64,000 bases of DNA from Mercurialis annua. Its lineage: Eukaryota; Streptophyta; Magnoliopsida; Malpighiales; Euphorbiaceae. The notes under the pieces were generated by a model. It was not told where the DNA came from and did no database searches. It saw only the letters and a program-made list of their open reading frames with translations. The stretch covers positions 24,502,201 through 24,566,200 of the forward strand of contig NC_065571.1 in assembly GCF_937616625.2 (NCBI RefSeq), given 5' to 3'. Positions 25,461 through 39,860 of the stretch are shown in pieces (within the stretch, counting starts at the first letter, position 1; the number at the start of each line of letters is the position of its first letter). The position numbers and the translations under genes are program-made.

Positions 25461-28400
25461 TATAGTTCTTACAATTCCAAACTCTTTTGCCTCAAACGAA
25501 CAATAACACTGCAAACATAGCCGATAAAATCTAACGGTCTAAAACAATTTCTTATTTCCACTTATAACATCTCGACATCAAAATAACCGATAACAAAACC
25601 CAATAAACTTCAGATAATATTTCCATTCCACAACGACACTATAATAATCATTCAATCCTGATGATTAATACCAACTCGATAATACCATTAACTTGTGAAT
25701 CATAAAACACAAGACGCATACCGTTTTTCCCAAGAAAACGTGAACTTGACTCATAATAATAGAATCTCCAGATTAGCAATAAACAATCTCAATTACAATG
25801 ATTCCTCCAATCCTTTAGAAACATAATGCCCCAACTAAGTTAAACACCAATTGCATATCACTTAATTTCACAATCTAAATTTTTGTCGCTCACACCAAGG
25901 GTTTAACCACTGACCTAAACATTACAATAATATCAATAATTAACAAAATCGATCAACCAATCATGGTTGTCGAAACCTATTAACCGTGATTCCCGATTCT
26001 CAAATCAACTAACTCTTATATCCCAATCAAACTCAAATTCTCAAAATTATTTAATCAATTGACTATAACCTCGTATACAACTAGAGATCACCATGACCAA
26101 ATTACTACGACCAGATTGTTAGTTATGCTCAAAACCAACCTCCGTGGGTTTAAAATATTTTAATACAAAATATTTTATATATAAAATTTTCTACCCTGTT
26201 CAAAAGACTCTACGTCTTACACCTCGTTTTGCATTCAAAATCGAAATACCTTTACCGTTAAAAATTCATCGGTTTATACCCCTTGAAAATTTCCACAATT
26301 TGATTTCGATATTTTCTCTTACTTTTTAGTACGTTTGCAAATTTTTGAAACAATTCGACTGACAAAATTTATGTTCTCTTTAAACCAAACTCGCTAACAT
26401 CAATTTATACTTTTTCTCATAAAAGTAAAATCGTGGCAAAATTCTCCATATTCAAAATACATATAAACGTTTCAATACATTAAAATTTAAATCATATCTA
26501 ATTTAAATTATTTTATTTATTTATTTATTTTGACAAAAATACAATTGAAAAAATCGCTCCAGTGAAAAATTTATTATCCCTTTAATTCAATTTTGACAAA
26601 ATATATATCTTTCCTCAGTAAGGTAAAATTTGCAATATGAAATCTCTTGTTTATAAAAAAATATATTTATATCGATACACCAAAATACTTGGACATTTTC
26701 AAAACGGAAAAGATGAATTCTCGTTAAAAACGAAAATATAGTGTAAACAAACACATGGAGCATAACCAACATCCTTAATCCACAAAATCCTTAAATCTTA
26801 ATTCGAAAATTATCCCGAAAGCTTTCTATTCTAAAAATTCTATACCGCTTTTAGCACAACTATATCTCGAGTGCAACCTTAAAATCATTCTTACTTATAG
26901 CCACAAGATTCTGATACTAAAGACCAATCACTCACAACGTAAACGTCCAATATCCATCCCCATCATCACAGAGTATTTGTCTAGCTACCTTTCGGTAGCA
27001 GTTTCAAAATCATTTGAAATTCGACAACTTTATAAATACATTTATCATAATGTGACTCGGGAGCTCGTTTCAAAACATATTTCTCAACACTTTATCGAAA
27101 AATCCGTTTTACATAATTGTGCTCCAGGGTGATGACATCTCTCATCCCCAAAGAGTTGCATCCAATCCTAATCATTTCTATGCACGTGATGCATGTACTA
27201 TTATGCATGTAGCAATTTTTAATTTATCTTTTATTTAGTGAACATACCTAATTCTCAATGCAATCCTATTCGTGACATTCAAAATGCATGTCCATGATAT
27301 GTCTGGGCACAATTACATTTGAAAATATTTCAAATATTTTAACAACTCAGCCTATAAAATCAACTTCTCAATAAAATATTTGCTAGACGTAACACTCTGT
27401 GAGATGTGCACTTGATAACCTCAAAATATTTCTCAAATTCTTTACTTGAAACCTAGCAACATTTGATGCTATATAACAACTCATCCTAATAACTTCATTA
27501 CAACTTTATCATATAAGATATCCAACTAACTTCAATCTAAACTGAGCAAACTCAAAGAAAATAGCACATAAGTACGTTCCTATAAATTTTACCACCAGCT
27601 CTCGCATCGCATCATCAGACTTGATGAAACCATCAGTGTATTAATACACCGATCTTTCTTCTCGGTTCAGAGTTCCAAATATCTGTTCTAGAATAATCAT
27701 AAATCATGAGCCAAATCAAGGAACTATTTTTTTCTCATCTTCCTCGATATCGAAACCCAAAGATTCTGATCCACGAATCATACATCAAGGTAATGTAACC
27801 TTGACCACGTGAGTAAATCACCCCACGTGCTACTTCGCACAAGAGACGAAGCAAAGCAATCAACTTAGTCCAACATGTAAGCAAATTATACCATGCAATA
27901 AAATCAAAAATGTTATGATTTCTATGCACCATAAACTACGTACGTGTTGCCATTGAACGAAATTAACTCAAACATATTTAAAAGACAAAATCAGAAAATG
28001 CTACAACCCGCTTGAATTTTTGTATCAAAATTATCTTATAACTATATCATCTTTTAAGAATGCGCTTTAAAATTCATTTTGAAATTCAAAGTCAAATACG
28101 AAAAATTCCAAGTTTTGTTGAGCCCAACGGTTAAAACAAAATCACTATCTGTAAAAGTCTCTTCTCATTTATCATTTTCTTTAAGACGAATACCCAAGTA
28201 TCTCAAACCATAAAAATCATCGAGCTAGCCGAGTCATTACAACTACCAAGCTCAACTCCTAAATTTGGGTGACCCAAGTCGAACCCAAAACAACTGTTTA
28301 TAAAACGTATTCAAAATATTTGTAAATCCGGAAAATATTCTAATAAATTTCCATCCTTTCAAATTTGGGAGCTCAACTTAAACCAACCGCTAAACGGTAA

Positions 28401-29124
28401 TTTAAACTTAAGTGAGAAATCTTTGATTTCAAACATCTATTCCGTAAATCTCAAAAATTTAAATGCTGACATACTAATGATAAAATAATCTTCAACGTTA
28501 AATTCTTAAAACTATGGCTCATCTTAAAAATATCATTTTGAAATCATCGCTTGTTAACACCAGACCAAACATGATATTTCAAAATACAAGAATTTCTTTT
28601 TACCGGTAACTCAACCGAAAATCAAACTTTTTAAGAATTTAAAACCAAACTTCTCTTATGATTCTGTGTCGAAACACAAATCGGATAAAACGATATTCTC
28701 TGTGAAAATCTTTAAATCAACTTGTGGTCAAACAATGTATGACCCCCAAAACACGTTTTAAATTTAATCCAAAATCATCTTTAAAAGAAAACAAGGTTAA
28801 CGCCCAACATCATATAACATTTAAAATCAACAATCGAGGACAAAGCCAAGATATACTTTATTAATAAGGCAAAAGCAGTTCAACGCATCAAGAATAATAA
28901 CCGTAACCATACCATATATTCTAAATTATATCAGACATAGTCACCAAATTTATCACATAACACCATACCTAAGTATGAGTTTAGGAAAATTTATCAACCT
29001 ATGATTTCCCGAGAAATCGAAAGCAATTATAATCACCCAAGTGAAATAATATCAACATGAGAAAACACTGCAATTAACATCCAAGTGAAATAAATTGTCA
29101 ATCAAAGCATCAATACCAAACAAG
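25461..29124 (-). mobile_element. AT-rich, degraded retroelement-derived DNA, right side of the nested block
   Basis: It begins with the second TATAG target repeat and continues the sequence broken at 19920. No coding region is visible. At about 28221-28290 the text (GAGCTAGCCGAG, then AACTACCAAGCTCAACTC, GGTGACCCAAGTC) matches a block in the LTRs at about 18053-18120 and 21113-21180. At least this part is therefore a diverged minus-strand LTR of the same group. The stretch stops at about 29124 against satellite (GTTTCGTAACG) without an ATTACA end. Frames at 26144-26329, 26587-26772 and 27735-27932 have no known motif. Confidence 0.5.
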
Positions 29125-32100
29125 GTTTCGTAACGTTTGTAAAGGTTTGGCTTATATCGCCACAAATGTGAAACGTTTGGATTTGTTTCGTAACGTTTTA
29201 CACTTTTGGTTTTGTTTCGTAACGTATGTTAACGTTTGGCTTAAATCGCTAAAAAGGTGAAACGTTTGGATTTTGTTTCATAACGTTTGTAAACGTTTGG
29301 CTTAAATTGCTAAAAAGGCGAAACGTTTGGATTTGTTTTGCAACGTTTCTAAACATTTAGCTTAAATTGCTAAAAAAGCAAAACGCTTAGATTTGTTTCG
29401 TAACATTTGTAAACGTTTGTCTTATATCGCTAAAAAGGTGAAACGTTTGGATTTGTTTCATAACGTTTGTAAACGTTTGGCTTAAATCGCTATAAAGGTG
29501 AACGTTTTGATTTGTTTCATAACGTTTGCAAACGTTTGGCTTAAATCGATAAAAAGGTGAAACGTTTGGATTTGTTTCGTAACGTTTGTAATGGTTTGGC
29601 TTCAATCGCTAAAAAGGTGAAATGTTTGGATTTGTTTCGTAATGTTTCTAAACGTTCGGCATAAATTGCTAAAAAGGTGATATGTTTGGATTTGTTTTTT
29701 AAACATTTGGCTTAAATCGCTAAAATGGGGAAACGTTTGGATTTGTTTTGTAACGTTTGTAATCATTTGGCTTAAATTGCTAAAAAGGTGAAATGTTTAG
29801 TTTTGTTTCGTAACGTTTGTAAATGTTCGGCTTAAATCGTTAAAAAGGTGAAACGTTTTGATTTTTTTCGTAACGTATGTAAACGTTTGGCTTAAATTGC
29901 TAAAAAGGTGAAATGCTTGGATTTGTTTCGTATCGTTTGTAAACGTTTGGCTTAAATTACTAAATAGGTGAAACACTTGAATTTATTTCGGAACACTTGG
30001 ATTTGTTTCGTAACGTTTGTAAACGTTTGGCTTAAATTACTAAATAGGTGAAACACTTGAATTTATTTCGGAACACTTGGATTTGTTTCATAACGTTTGT
30101 AAACATTTGGCTTATATGTTTGTAAGGGTTTGACTTAAATCGCTAAAAATGTGAAACGTTTCGATTTATTTCGTAACTTTTAAAAATGTTTGCTTTTATT
30201 TTGTAATTTTTCTAAACGATTGGCTTAAATCGCTAAAAAGGTGAAACGTTTGGAATTGTTTGGTAACGTTTGTAAACGTTTGGCTTAAATTGCTAAAAAG
30301 GTGAAACGCTTGGATTTGTTTCGTAACATTTGTAAACGTTTGCCATAAATTGCTAAAAAATGGAAACGTTTAGATTTGTTTCATAACGTTTTAAACGTTT
30401 GGTTTTGTTTCGTAACGTTTGTAAACGTTCGGCTTAAATCGCTAAAATTGTGAAACGTTTGTATTTGTTTCGTAACGTTTCTAAACATTTGGCTTAAATC
30501 GCTAAAAAGGTGAAACATTTGGATTTGTTTCGTAATAATTGTAAACGTTTGGCTTAAATTGCAAAAAAGGTGAAACACTTGGATTTGTTTCGTAACGTTT
30601 GTAAATGGTTGGCTTAAATTGCTAAAAAGGTGAAACGCTTGGATTTGTTTCGTAACGTTTGTAAATGTTTTACTTAAATTGCTAAAAAGGTGAAACGCTT
30701 GGTTTTGTTTCGTAACGTTTGGCTTAAATCGCTAAAAATAAGAAATGTTCGGATTTGTTTCATAACGTTTTAAACGTTTTGTTTTATTTTGTAACGTTTG
30801 TAAACGTTTAGCTTAAATCGCTAAAAAGGTGAAACGTTTGGATTTTTTTGTAATGTTTGTAAACGTTTGACTTAAATCACTAAAAAGGTGAAACGTTTGG
30901 ATTTGTTTGGTAACGTTTGTAAACGTGTGGCTTAAATCTAAAATGGTGAAACGCTTGGATTTGTTTGGTAACGTTTGTAAAAGTCTGGCTTAAATCGCTA
31001 AAAAGGGGAAACGTTTGGATTTGTTTCATAACGTTTGTAAATGTTTAGCTTAAATCGCTAAAAAGGGGAAACGTTTGGATTTGTTTCGTAACGTTAGTAA
31101 ACGTTTGGCTTAAATCACTAAAAAGGTCAAACGTTTGGATTTGTTTCGTAACGTTTGTAAACGTTTGTCTTATATTGCTAAAAAGGGGAAACGCTTGGAT
31201 TTTTCGTAACTTTTGTAAACGTTTGGCTTAAATTTCTAAAACGCGAAACGCTTGGATTTCTTTCGTAACTTTTGTAAACGTTTGGCTTAAATCGCTAAAA
31301 ACGCGAAATGTTTGGAGTTGTTTCGTAACATTTTGTAAACGTTTGGCTTAAATCGCTAAAAAGGTGAAATGTTTGGATTTGCATAGTAACTTTTGTAAAT
31401 GTTTGGCTTAAATGGAAAAAAAGGGGAAACGTTTGCATTTGTTTTGTAATGTTTGTAAACGTTTGGCTTAAATTGCTAAAAAGGTGAAACGTTTGGATTT
31501 GTTTCGTAACGTTTGTAAACGTTTGGCTTAAATCCCTAAAAAAGATGAAACGTTTGGATTTGTTTCGTAACGTTTGTAAACGTTTGGCTTAAATTGCTAA
31601 AAAGGTGAAAAGCTTGGTTTTGTTTCGTAACGTTTGTAAAGCTTTGGTTTAAATCGCTAAAAATGTGAAACGTTTGGATTTGTTTCATAACGTTTTAAAC
31701 GTTTGGTTTTGTTTCTTAACGTCTGTAAACGTTTGGCTCAAATCGCTAAAAAGGTGAAACGTTTTTATTTGTTTCATAACGTTTGTAAACATTTGCTTAA
31801 ATTGCTAAAAAGGCGAAACGTTTGGTTTTGTTTGGTAACGTTTGTAAACGTTTGGCTTAAATGGCTAAAAAGGTGAAACACTTTAATTTGTTTCGTAACG
31901 TTTGTAAAGGTTTTGCTTAAATTGGTAAAAAGGCGAAACGCTTGGTTTTGTTTCGTAACGTTTGTAAAGGTTTTGCTTATATCGCCAAAAATGTGAAACG
32001 TTTGGATTTGTTTCGTAACGTTTTACACTTTTGGTTTTGTTTCGTAACGTATGTAAACGTTTGGCTTAAATCGCTAAAAAGGTGAAACGTTTGGATTTTG

Positions 32101-35100
32101 TTTCATAACGTTTGTAAACGTTTGGCTTAAATTGCTAAAAAGGCGAAACGTTTGGATTTGTTTTGCAACGTTTGTAAACATTTAGCTTAAATTGCTAAAA
32201 AGGCGAAACGCTTAGATTTGTTTCGTAACATTTGTAAACGTTTGGCTTATATCGCAAAAAAGGGGAAACATTTGGATTTGTTTCATAACCTTTGTAAACG
32301 TTTGGCTTAAATCGCTAAAAAGGTGAACGTTTTGATTTGTTTCATAACGTTTGCAAAAATTTGGCTTAAATCGATAAAAAGGTGAAACGTTTGGATTTGT
32401 TTCGTAACGTTTGTAATGGTTTGGCTTCAATCTCTAAAAAGGTGAAATGTTTGGATTTGTTTCGTAATGTTTCTAAACGTTCGGCATAAATCGCTAAAGA
32501 GGTGAAATGTTTGGATTTGTTTTTTAAACGTTTGGCTTAAATCGCTAAAATGGGGAAACGTTTGGATTTGTTTTGTAACGTTTGTAAACATTTGGCTTAA
32601 ATTGCTAAAAAGGTGAAATGTTTGGTTTTGTTTCGTAACGTTTGTAAATGTTCGGCTTAAATCGTTAAAAAGGTGAAACGTTTGGATTTTTTTCGTAACG
32701 TTTGTAAACGTTTGGCTTAAATTGCTAAAAAGGTGAAACGCTTGGATTTGTTTCGTAACGTTTGTAAACGTTTGACTTAAATTACTAAATAGGTGATACA
32801 CTTGAATTTATTTCGTAACACTTGGATTTGTTTCATAACGTTTGTAAACATTTGGCTTATATGTTTGTAAGGGTTTGGCTTAAATCGCTAAAAATGTGAA
32901 ACGTTTAAATTTATTTCGTAACGTTTTAAATTTTTGGTTTTGTTTCGTAACGTTTCTAAACGTTTGGCTTAAATCGCTAAAAAGGTGAAACGTTTGGAAT
33001 TGTTTCGTAACATTTGTAAGCGTTTGGCTTAAATTGCTAAGAAGGTAAAACGCTAGGATTTGTTTGTAATGTTTGTAAACGTTTGACTTAAATTGCTAAA
33101 AAAGGGAAACGTTTGGCTTAAATGTTTTGTTTTATTTCGTAACGTTTTAAACGTTTGGTTTTATTTCGTAACGTTTGTAAACGTTCGGCTTAAATCGCTA
33201 AAAATGTGAAACGTTTGTATTTGTTTCGTAACGTTTGTAAACATTTGGCTTAAATTGCTAAAAAGGTGAAACATTTGGATTTGTTTCGTAACATTTGTAA
33301 ACATTTGGCTTAAATTGCTAAAAATGTGACACGTTTGGATTGCTTTCGTAACCTTTGTAAACGTTTGGCTTAAATCGTTAAAAAGGTGAAATATTTGGCT
33401 TTGTTTTATAACCTTTGTAAACGTTTGGCTTAAATTGTTGAAAACGTGAAACGTTTGGATTTGTTTCGTAACGTTTGTAAACATTTTTCTTAAATTGCTA
33501 AAAAGGTGACACATTTGGATTTGTTTCATAACCTTTGTAAACGTTTGGCTTTAATTGCTAAAAAGGTGAAATGTTTGGATTTGTTTCGTAGCGTTTTTGG
33601 CGTAAATTGCTACAAAGGTGAAACGTTTGGATTTGTTTCATAATGTTTGTAGACGTTTGTCTGAAATCGCTAATAAGGTGAAACGTTTGGTTTTGTTTCG
33701 TAACGTTTGTAAACGTTCGGCTTAAATCGCTAAATAGGCGAACGTTTGGATTTGTTTTGTAACGTTTGTAAACGTTTGGCTTAAATTGCTACAACGGTGA
33801 AACACTTGAATTTATTTCGTAACGTTTGTAAACGTTTGGCTTAAATTACTAAGAAGGTGAAACGCTTGAATTTGTTAAGGAACACTTGGATTTGTTTCGT
33901 AACGTTTGTAAACATTTGGCTCATATGTTTGTAAGGATTTGGCTTAAATCGCAAAAAATGTGAAACATTTGGATTTATTTTGTAACGTTTTAAATGTTTG
34001 GTTTTATTTCGTAACGTTTCTAAACGTTTGGTTTTGATCACTAAAAAGGTGAAACGTTTGGAATGGTTTCGTAACGTTTGTAAACGTTTGACTTAAATTG
34101 CTAAAAAGGTGAAAAGCTTGGATTTGTTTCGTAACGTTTTTAAATGTTTGCCTTAAATTGCTAAAAAAGGGAAACGTTTGGATTTGTTTCGTAACGTTTT
34201 AAGCGTTTGGTTTTGTTTCGTAACGTTTGTAAACGTTCGGCTTAAATCGCTAAAAATGTGAAACGTTTGTATTTGTTTCGTAACGTTTGTAAACGTTTGG
34301 CTTAAATCGCTAAAAAGGTGAAATATTTGGATTTGTTTCGTAACCTTTGTAAACGTTTGGCTTAAATCGCTAAAAAGGTGAAACGTTTTACTTTGTTTTA
34401 TAACCGTTGGAAATGTTTGGCTTAAATTGTTGAAAATATGAAACGTTTGAATTTGTTTTGTAACATTTGTGAACATTTTGCTTAAATTGCTTAAAAGGTG
34501 ACACGTTTGGATTTGTTTCTTAACCTTTGAAAACGTTTAGCTTAAATCACTAAAAAGGTGAAATGTTTGGATTTGTTTTGTAGCGTTTGTAAACGTTTGG
34601 CTTAAATCACTAAAAAAGTGAAACGTTTGTATTTGTGTCGTAACGTTTGTAAACGTTTGGCTTAAATCGCTTAAAAGGTGAAACATTTGGATTTGTTTCG
34701 TAACCTTTGTAAATGTTTGGCTTAAATCGCTAAAAAGGTGAAACGTTTGGCTTTATTTTATAACCTTTGTAAATGTTTGGCTTAAATTGTTGAAAACGTG
34801 ACACGTTTGAATTTGTTTTGTAACGTTTGTAAATATTTTGCTTAAATTGTTAAAAAGGTGACACGTTTGGATTTGTTTCTTAACCTTTGTAAACGTTTAG
34901 CTTAAATCACTAAAAAAGGGGAAATGTTTGGATTTGTTTCGTAACGTTTGGCCTAAATCGCTAAAAAGGCGAAACGCTTAGATTTGTTTCGTAGCGTTTG
35001 TAAATGTATGGCTTAAATCGCTAAAAATGTGAAACGTTTGATTTTATTTCGTAACGTTTGTAAACGTTTGGCTTAAATCTCTAAATAGGTGAGACGTTTG

Positions 35101-38100
35101 GATTTGTTTCGTAACGTTTGTTGCGTAACATTTTAAACGTTTGGTTTTGTATCGTAATGTTTGTAAATGTTTGGCTTAAATCGCAAAAAAGGTGAAACGT
35201 TTGGTTTGTTTCCTAACATTTGTAAACGTTTGGATTAAATCGTTAAAAAGGTGAAACGTTTGGTTTTATTTCGTAACGTTTGTAAACATTTCGATTTGTT
35301 TCGTAACGTTTTAAATGTTTGGTTTTCTTTCGTAACGTTTGTAAACGTTGGCTTAAATCGCTAAAAAGGTGAAACGTTTGGTTTTGTTTCATAATGTTTG
35401 TAAACATTTGGCTTAATTTGCTAAAAAGGTGAAACATTTGGAATTGTTTCGTAACGTTTGTAATCGTTTGGGTTCAATCGCCAAAAAGTTGAAACGTTTG
35501 GATTTGTTTAATAGTGTTTGTAAACGTTTGGGTTAAATCGCTAAAAATGTGAAATGTTTGGTTTTGTTCCGTAACATTCGTAAACGTTTGGCATAAATTG
35601 CTAAAAAGGTGAAAGGCTTGGATTTGTTTCGTAATGTTTGTAAATGTTTGGCTTAAATCGCTAAAAAGGTGAAACGTTTGGTTTTGTTTCATAACATTTG
35701 TAAACGTTTGGCATAAATCACTAAAAAGAGGAGATGTTTGAATTTGTTTCGTAACGTTTTAAACGTTTGGATTTGTTTCGAAACGTTTGGATTTGTTTTG
35801 AAACATTTGAATTTGTTTCGTGACATTTGTAAATTTTTGGCTTCAATAACTAAAAACGTGAAATGTTTAGATTTGTTCCGTAACATATATAAATGTTTTG
35901 CTTAAATTTCTAAAAAGATGAAACATTTGAATTTGTTTCGTAATCTTTGTAAACGTTTGGCTTAAATCGCTAAAAAGGTGAAACATTTGGATTTGTTTCA
36001 TAACGTTTGTAAACGATTGGCTAAAATAGCTAAAAAGGTGAAACGTTTGGATTTGTTTCGTAACATTTGTAAACGTTTGGCTTAAATTGCAAAAAAGGTG
36101 AAACACTTGTATTTGTTTCGTAACGTTTGTAAATGGTTTGGCTTAAATCCCTAAAAAAGATGAAGGATTTGTTTCGTAATGTTTGTAAACGTTTGGCTGA
36201 AATTGCTAAAAAGGTGAAACGCTTGGATTTATTTCGTAACGTTTGTAAATGTTTGGCTTAAATTGTTAAAAAGGTGAAACGCTTGGTTTTGTTTCGTAAC
36301 TTTTGGCTTAAATCGCTAAAAATGAGAAATGTTTGGATAGGTTTCGTAACGTTTTAAAAGTTTGGTTTTGGTTTGTAAAGTTTGTAAACGTTTGGCTTAA
36401 ATCGCTAAAAAGGTGAAACGTTTTGATTTGTTTCGTAATGTTTGTAAAGGTTTGGCTTAAATCGCTAAAATGGTGAAACGTTTGGATTTGTTTGGTAACG
36501 TTTGTAAACGTGTGGCTTAAATCTAAAATGGTAAAACGCTTGGATTTTTTTGGTAACGTTTGTAAACGTCTGGCTTAAATCGCTAAAAAGGGGAAACGTT
36601 TGGATTTGTTTCGTAACATTTGTAAATGTTTGGCTTAAATCGCTAAAAGGGGAAACGTTTGGATTTGTTTCGTAACGTTAGTAAACGTTTGGCTTAAATC
36701 GCTAAAAAGGTCAAACGTTTGGATTTGTTTCATAACGTTTGTAAACGTTTGTCTTGTATTGCTAAAAAGGTGAAACGCTTGGATTTCTTTCGTAACTTTT
36801 GTCAACGTTTGGCTTAAATTTCTAAAAACTCGAAACGCTTGGATTTCTTTCGTATCTTTTGTAAACGTTTGGCTTAAATCGCTAAAAAAGGTGAAACGTT
36901 TGGATTTGTTTCGTAACATTTTGTAAACGTTTTGCTTAAATCGCTAAAAAGGTGAAATGTTTGGATTTGTATAGTAACTTTTGTAAATGTTTGGCTTAAA
37001 TTGCAAAAAAGGGGAAACATTTGCATTTGTTTTGTAACGTTTGTAAACGTTTGGCTTAAATTGCTAAAAAAGTGAAACGTTGGGATTTGTTTCGTAACGT
37101 TTGTAAACATTTGGCTTAAATCCCTAAAAAAATATGAAAAGTTTGGATTTGTTTCGTAACGTTTGTAAACGTTTGGCTTAAATTGCTAAAAAGGTAAAAT
37201 GCTTGGATTTGTTTCGTAACGTTTGTAAACGTTTGGCTTAAATTGCTAAAAAGGTGAAACGCTTGGTTTTGTTTCGTAATGTTTGGCTTAAATTGCTAAA
37301 AATTTGAAACGTTTGGATTTGTTTCGTAACATTTTATACGTTTGGTTTTGTTTTCGTAACGTTTGTAAACTTTTGGCTCAAATTGCTAATAAGGGGAAAC
37401 GTTTTGATTTGTTTCGTAACGTTTGTAAACAATTGGCTTAAATTGCTAAAAAGGCGAAACGTTTGGATTTTTTTCGTAACGTTTGTAAATGTTTGGCTTA
37501 AATAGCTAAAAAGGTGGAACACTTTAATTTGTTTCATAACGTTTGTAAACGTTTTGCTTAAATTGGTAAATAGGCGAAACGCTATGTTTTGTTTCGTAAC
37601 GTTTATAAAGGTTTAGCTTATATCGCCAAAAATGTGAAACGTTTGGATTTGTTTCGTAACGTTTTACGCTTTTGGTTTTGTTTCATAACGTTTGTAAACG
37701 TTTGGCTTAAATTGCTAAAAAGGTGAAACGTTTGGATTTTGTTTCATAACATTTGTAAACGTTTGGCTAAAATTGCTTAAAAGGCGAAACGTTTGATTTG
37801 TTTCGTAATGTTTGTAAAAATTTAGCTTAAATTGCTAAAAAGGCAAAACGCTTAGATTTGTTTCATAACGTTTATAAACGTTTGACTTATATCGCTAAAA
37901 GGTGAAACGTTTGGATTTGTTTCATAACCTTTGTAAACATTTGGCTTAAATCGCAAAAAAGGTGAACGTTTGGATTTGTTTCATAACGTTTGTAAACGTT
38001 TGGCTTAATTCGATACAAAAGTGAAATGTTTGAATTTGTTTCGTAACGTTTGTAAAGGTTTGGCTTCAATCGCTTAAAAGGTGAAACGTTTGGATTTGTT

Positions 38101-39860
38101 TCGTAACGTTTATAAACGTTTGGCATAAATCGCTAAAAAGGAGAAATGATTGGATTTGTTTCCTAACGTTTGTAAACATTTGGCTTAAATTGCTAAAAAG
38201 GTGAAATGTTTAGTTTTATTTCGTAATGTTTGTAAACGTTCGGCTTAAATCGTTAAAAAGGTGAAACGTTTGGATTTGTTTCGTAACGTTTGTAAACGTT
38301 TGGCATAAATTGCTAAAAAGGTGAAACGCTTGGATTTGTTTCGTAACGTTTGTAAACGTTTGGCTTAAATTACTAAAAAGGTGAAACACTTGAATTTATT
38401 TCGAAACACTTGGATTTGTGTTATAACGTTTGTAAACATTTGGCTTATATGTTTGTAAGAGTTTGGCTTAAATCGCTAAAAATGTGAAACGTTTCGATTT
38501 ATTTCGTAACTTTTTAAATGTTTGCTTTTATTTTGTAATTTTTCTAAACGATTGGCTTAAATCGCTAAAAAGGTGAAACGTTTGGAATTGTTTCGTAATG
38601 TTTGTAAACGTTTGGCTTAAATAGCTAAAAAGGTGAAACGCTTGGATTTGTTTCGTAATGTTTGTAAACGTTTGCCTTAAATTGCTAAAAAATGGAAACG
38701 TTTAGATTTGTTTCATAACGTTTTAAACGTTTGGTTTTGTTTCGTAACGTTTGTAAACGTTCGGCTTAAATCGCTAAAAATGTGAAATGTTTGTATTTGT
38801 TTCGTATCGTTTGTAAACAATTGGCTTAAATGGCTAAAAAGGTGAAACATTTGGATTTGTTTCGTAATATTTTTAAACGTTTGGCTTAAATTGCAAAAAA
38901 GGTGAAACACTTGGATTTGTTTCGTAACGTTTGTAAATGGTTGGCTTAAATTGCTGAAAAGGTGAAACGCTTGGATTTGTTTCGTAACGTTTGTAAATGT
39001 TTGGCTTAAATTGCTAAAAAGGAGAAACGCTTGGTTTTGTTTCGTAACGTTTGGCCTAAATCGCTAAAAATGAGAAATTTTCGGATTTGTTTCATAACGT
39101 TTTAAACGTTTGGTTTTATTTTGTAACGTTTGTAAACGTTTGGCTTAAATCGCTAAAAAGGTGAAACGTTTAGATTTTTTTCGTAATGTTTGTAAACGTT
39201 TGGCTTAAATCGCTAAAAGGTGAAACATTTGGATTTGTTTTGAAACGTTTGTAAACGTGTGCATTAAATCTAAAATGGTGAAACGCTTGGATTTGTTTGG
39301 TAACGTTTGTAAACGTCTGGCTTAAATCGCTAAAAAGGGGAAACGTTTGGATTTGTTTCGTAACATTTGTAAATGTTTGGCTTAAATCGCTAAAAAGGAG
39401 AAACGTTTGGATTTGTTTCGTAACGTTAGTAAACGTTTGGCTTAAATTGCTAAAAAGGTTAAACGTTTGGATTTGTTTCGTAACGTTTGTAAACGTTTGT
39501 CTTATATTGCGAAAAAGGGGAAACGCTTGGATTTATTTCGTAACTTTTGTAAACGTTTGGCTTAAATTTCCAAACGCTTGGATTTCTTTCGTAACTTTTG
39601 TAAACGTGTGGCTTAAAACGCTAAAAACGCGAAATGTTTGGATTTGTTTCGTAACATTTTGAAAACGTTTGGCTTAAATCGCTAAAAAGGTGAAATGTTT
39701 GGATTTGTATAGTAACGTTTGTTAATGTTTGGCTTAAATGGCAAAAAAGGGAAAACGTTTGCATTTGTTTTGTAATGTTTGTAAACGTTTTGCTTAAATT
39801 GCTAAAAAGGTGAAACGTTTGGATTTGTTTCGTAACGTTTGTAAACGTTTGGCTTAAATC

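Noticed and set aside
25461..29124. Host gene in the 3.7-kb AT-rich stretch
   Set aside because: No frame longer than about 65 residues, no splice-supported exon pattern seen, and part of it matches the LTR family.
16890..29134. GTAAC on both sides of the nested block as a 5-bp target duplication
   Set aside because: GTAAC occurs in nearly every satellite monomer, the right edge has no LTR terminus, and the higher-order phase is broken, so the match is not good evidence.
39297..39662. Plus-strand open frame of 121 residues with NVWLKSLKRGNVWICFVTF repeats
   Set aside because: Same satellite period read on the other strand; there is no promoter, no unique sequence, and overlapping open frames on the opposite strand elsewhere in the array.
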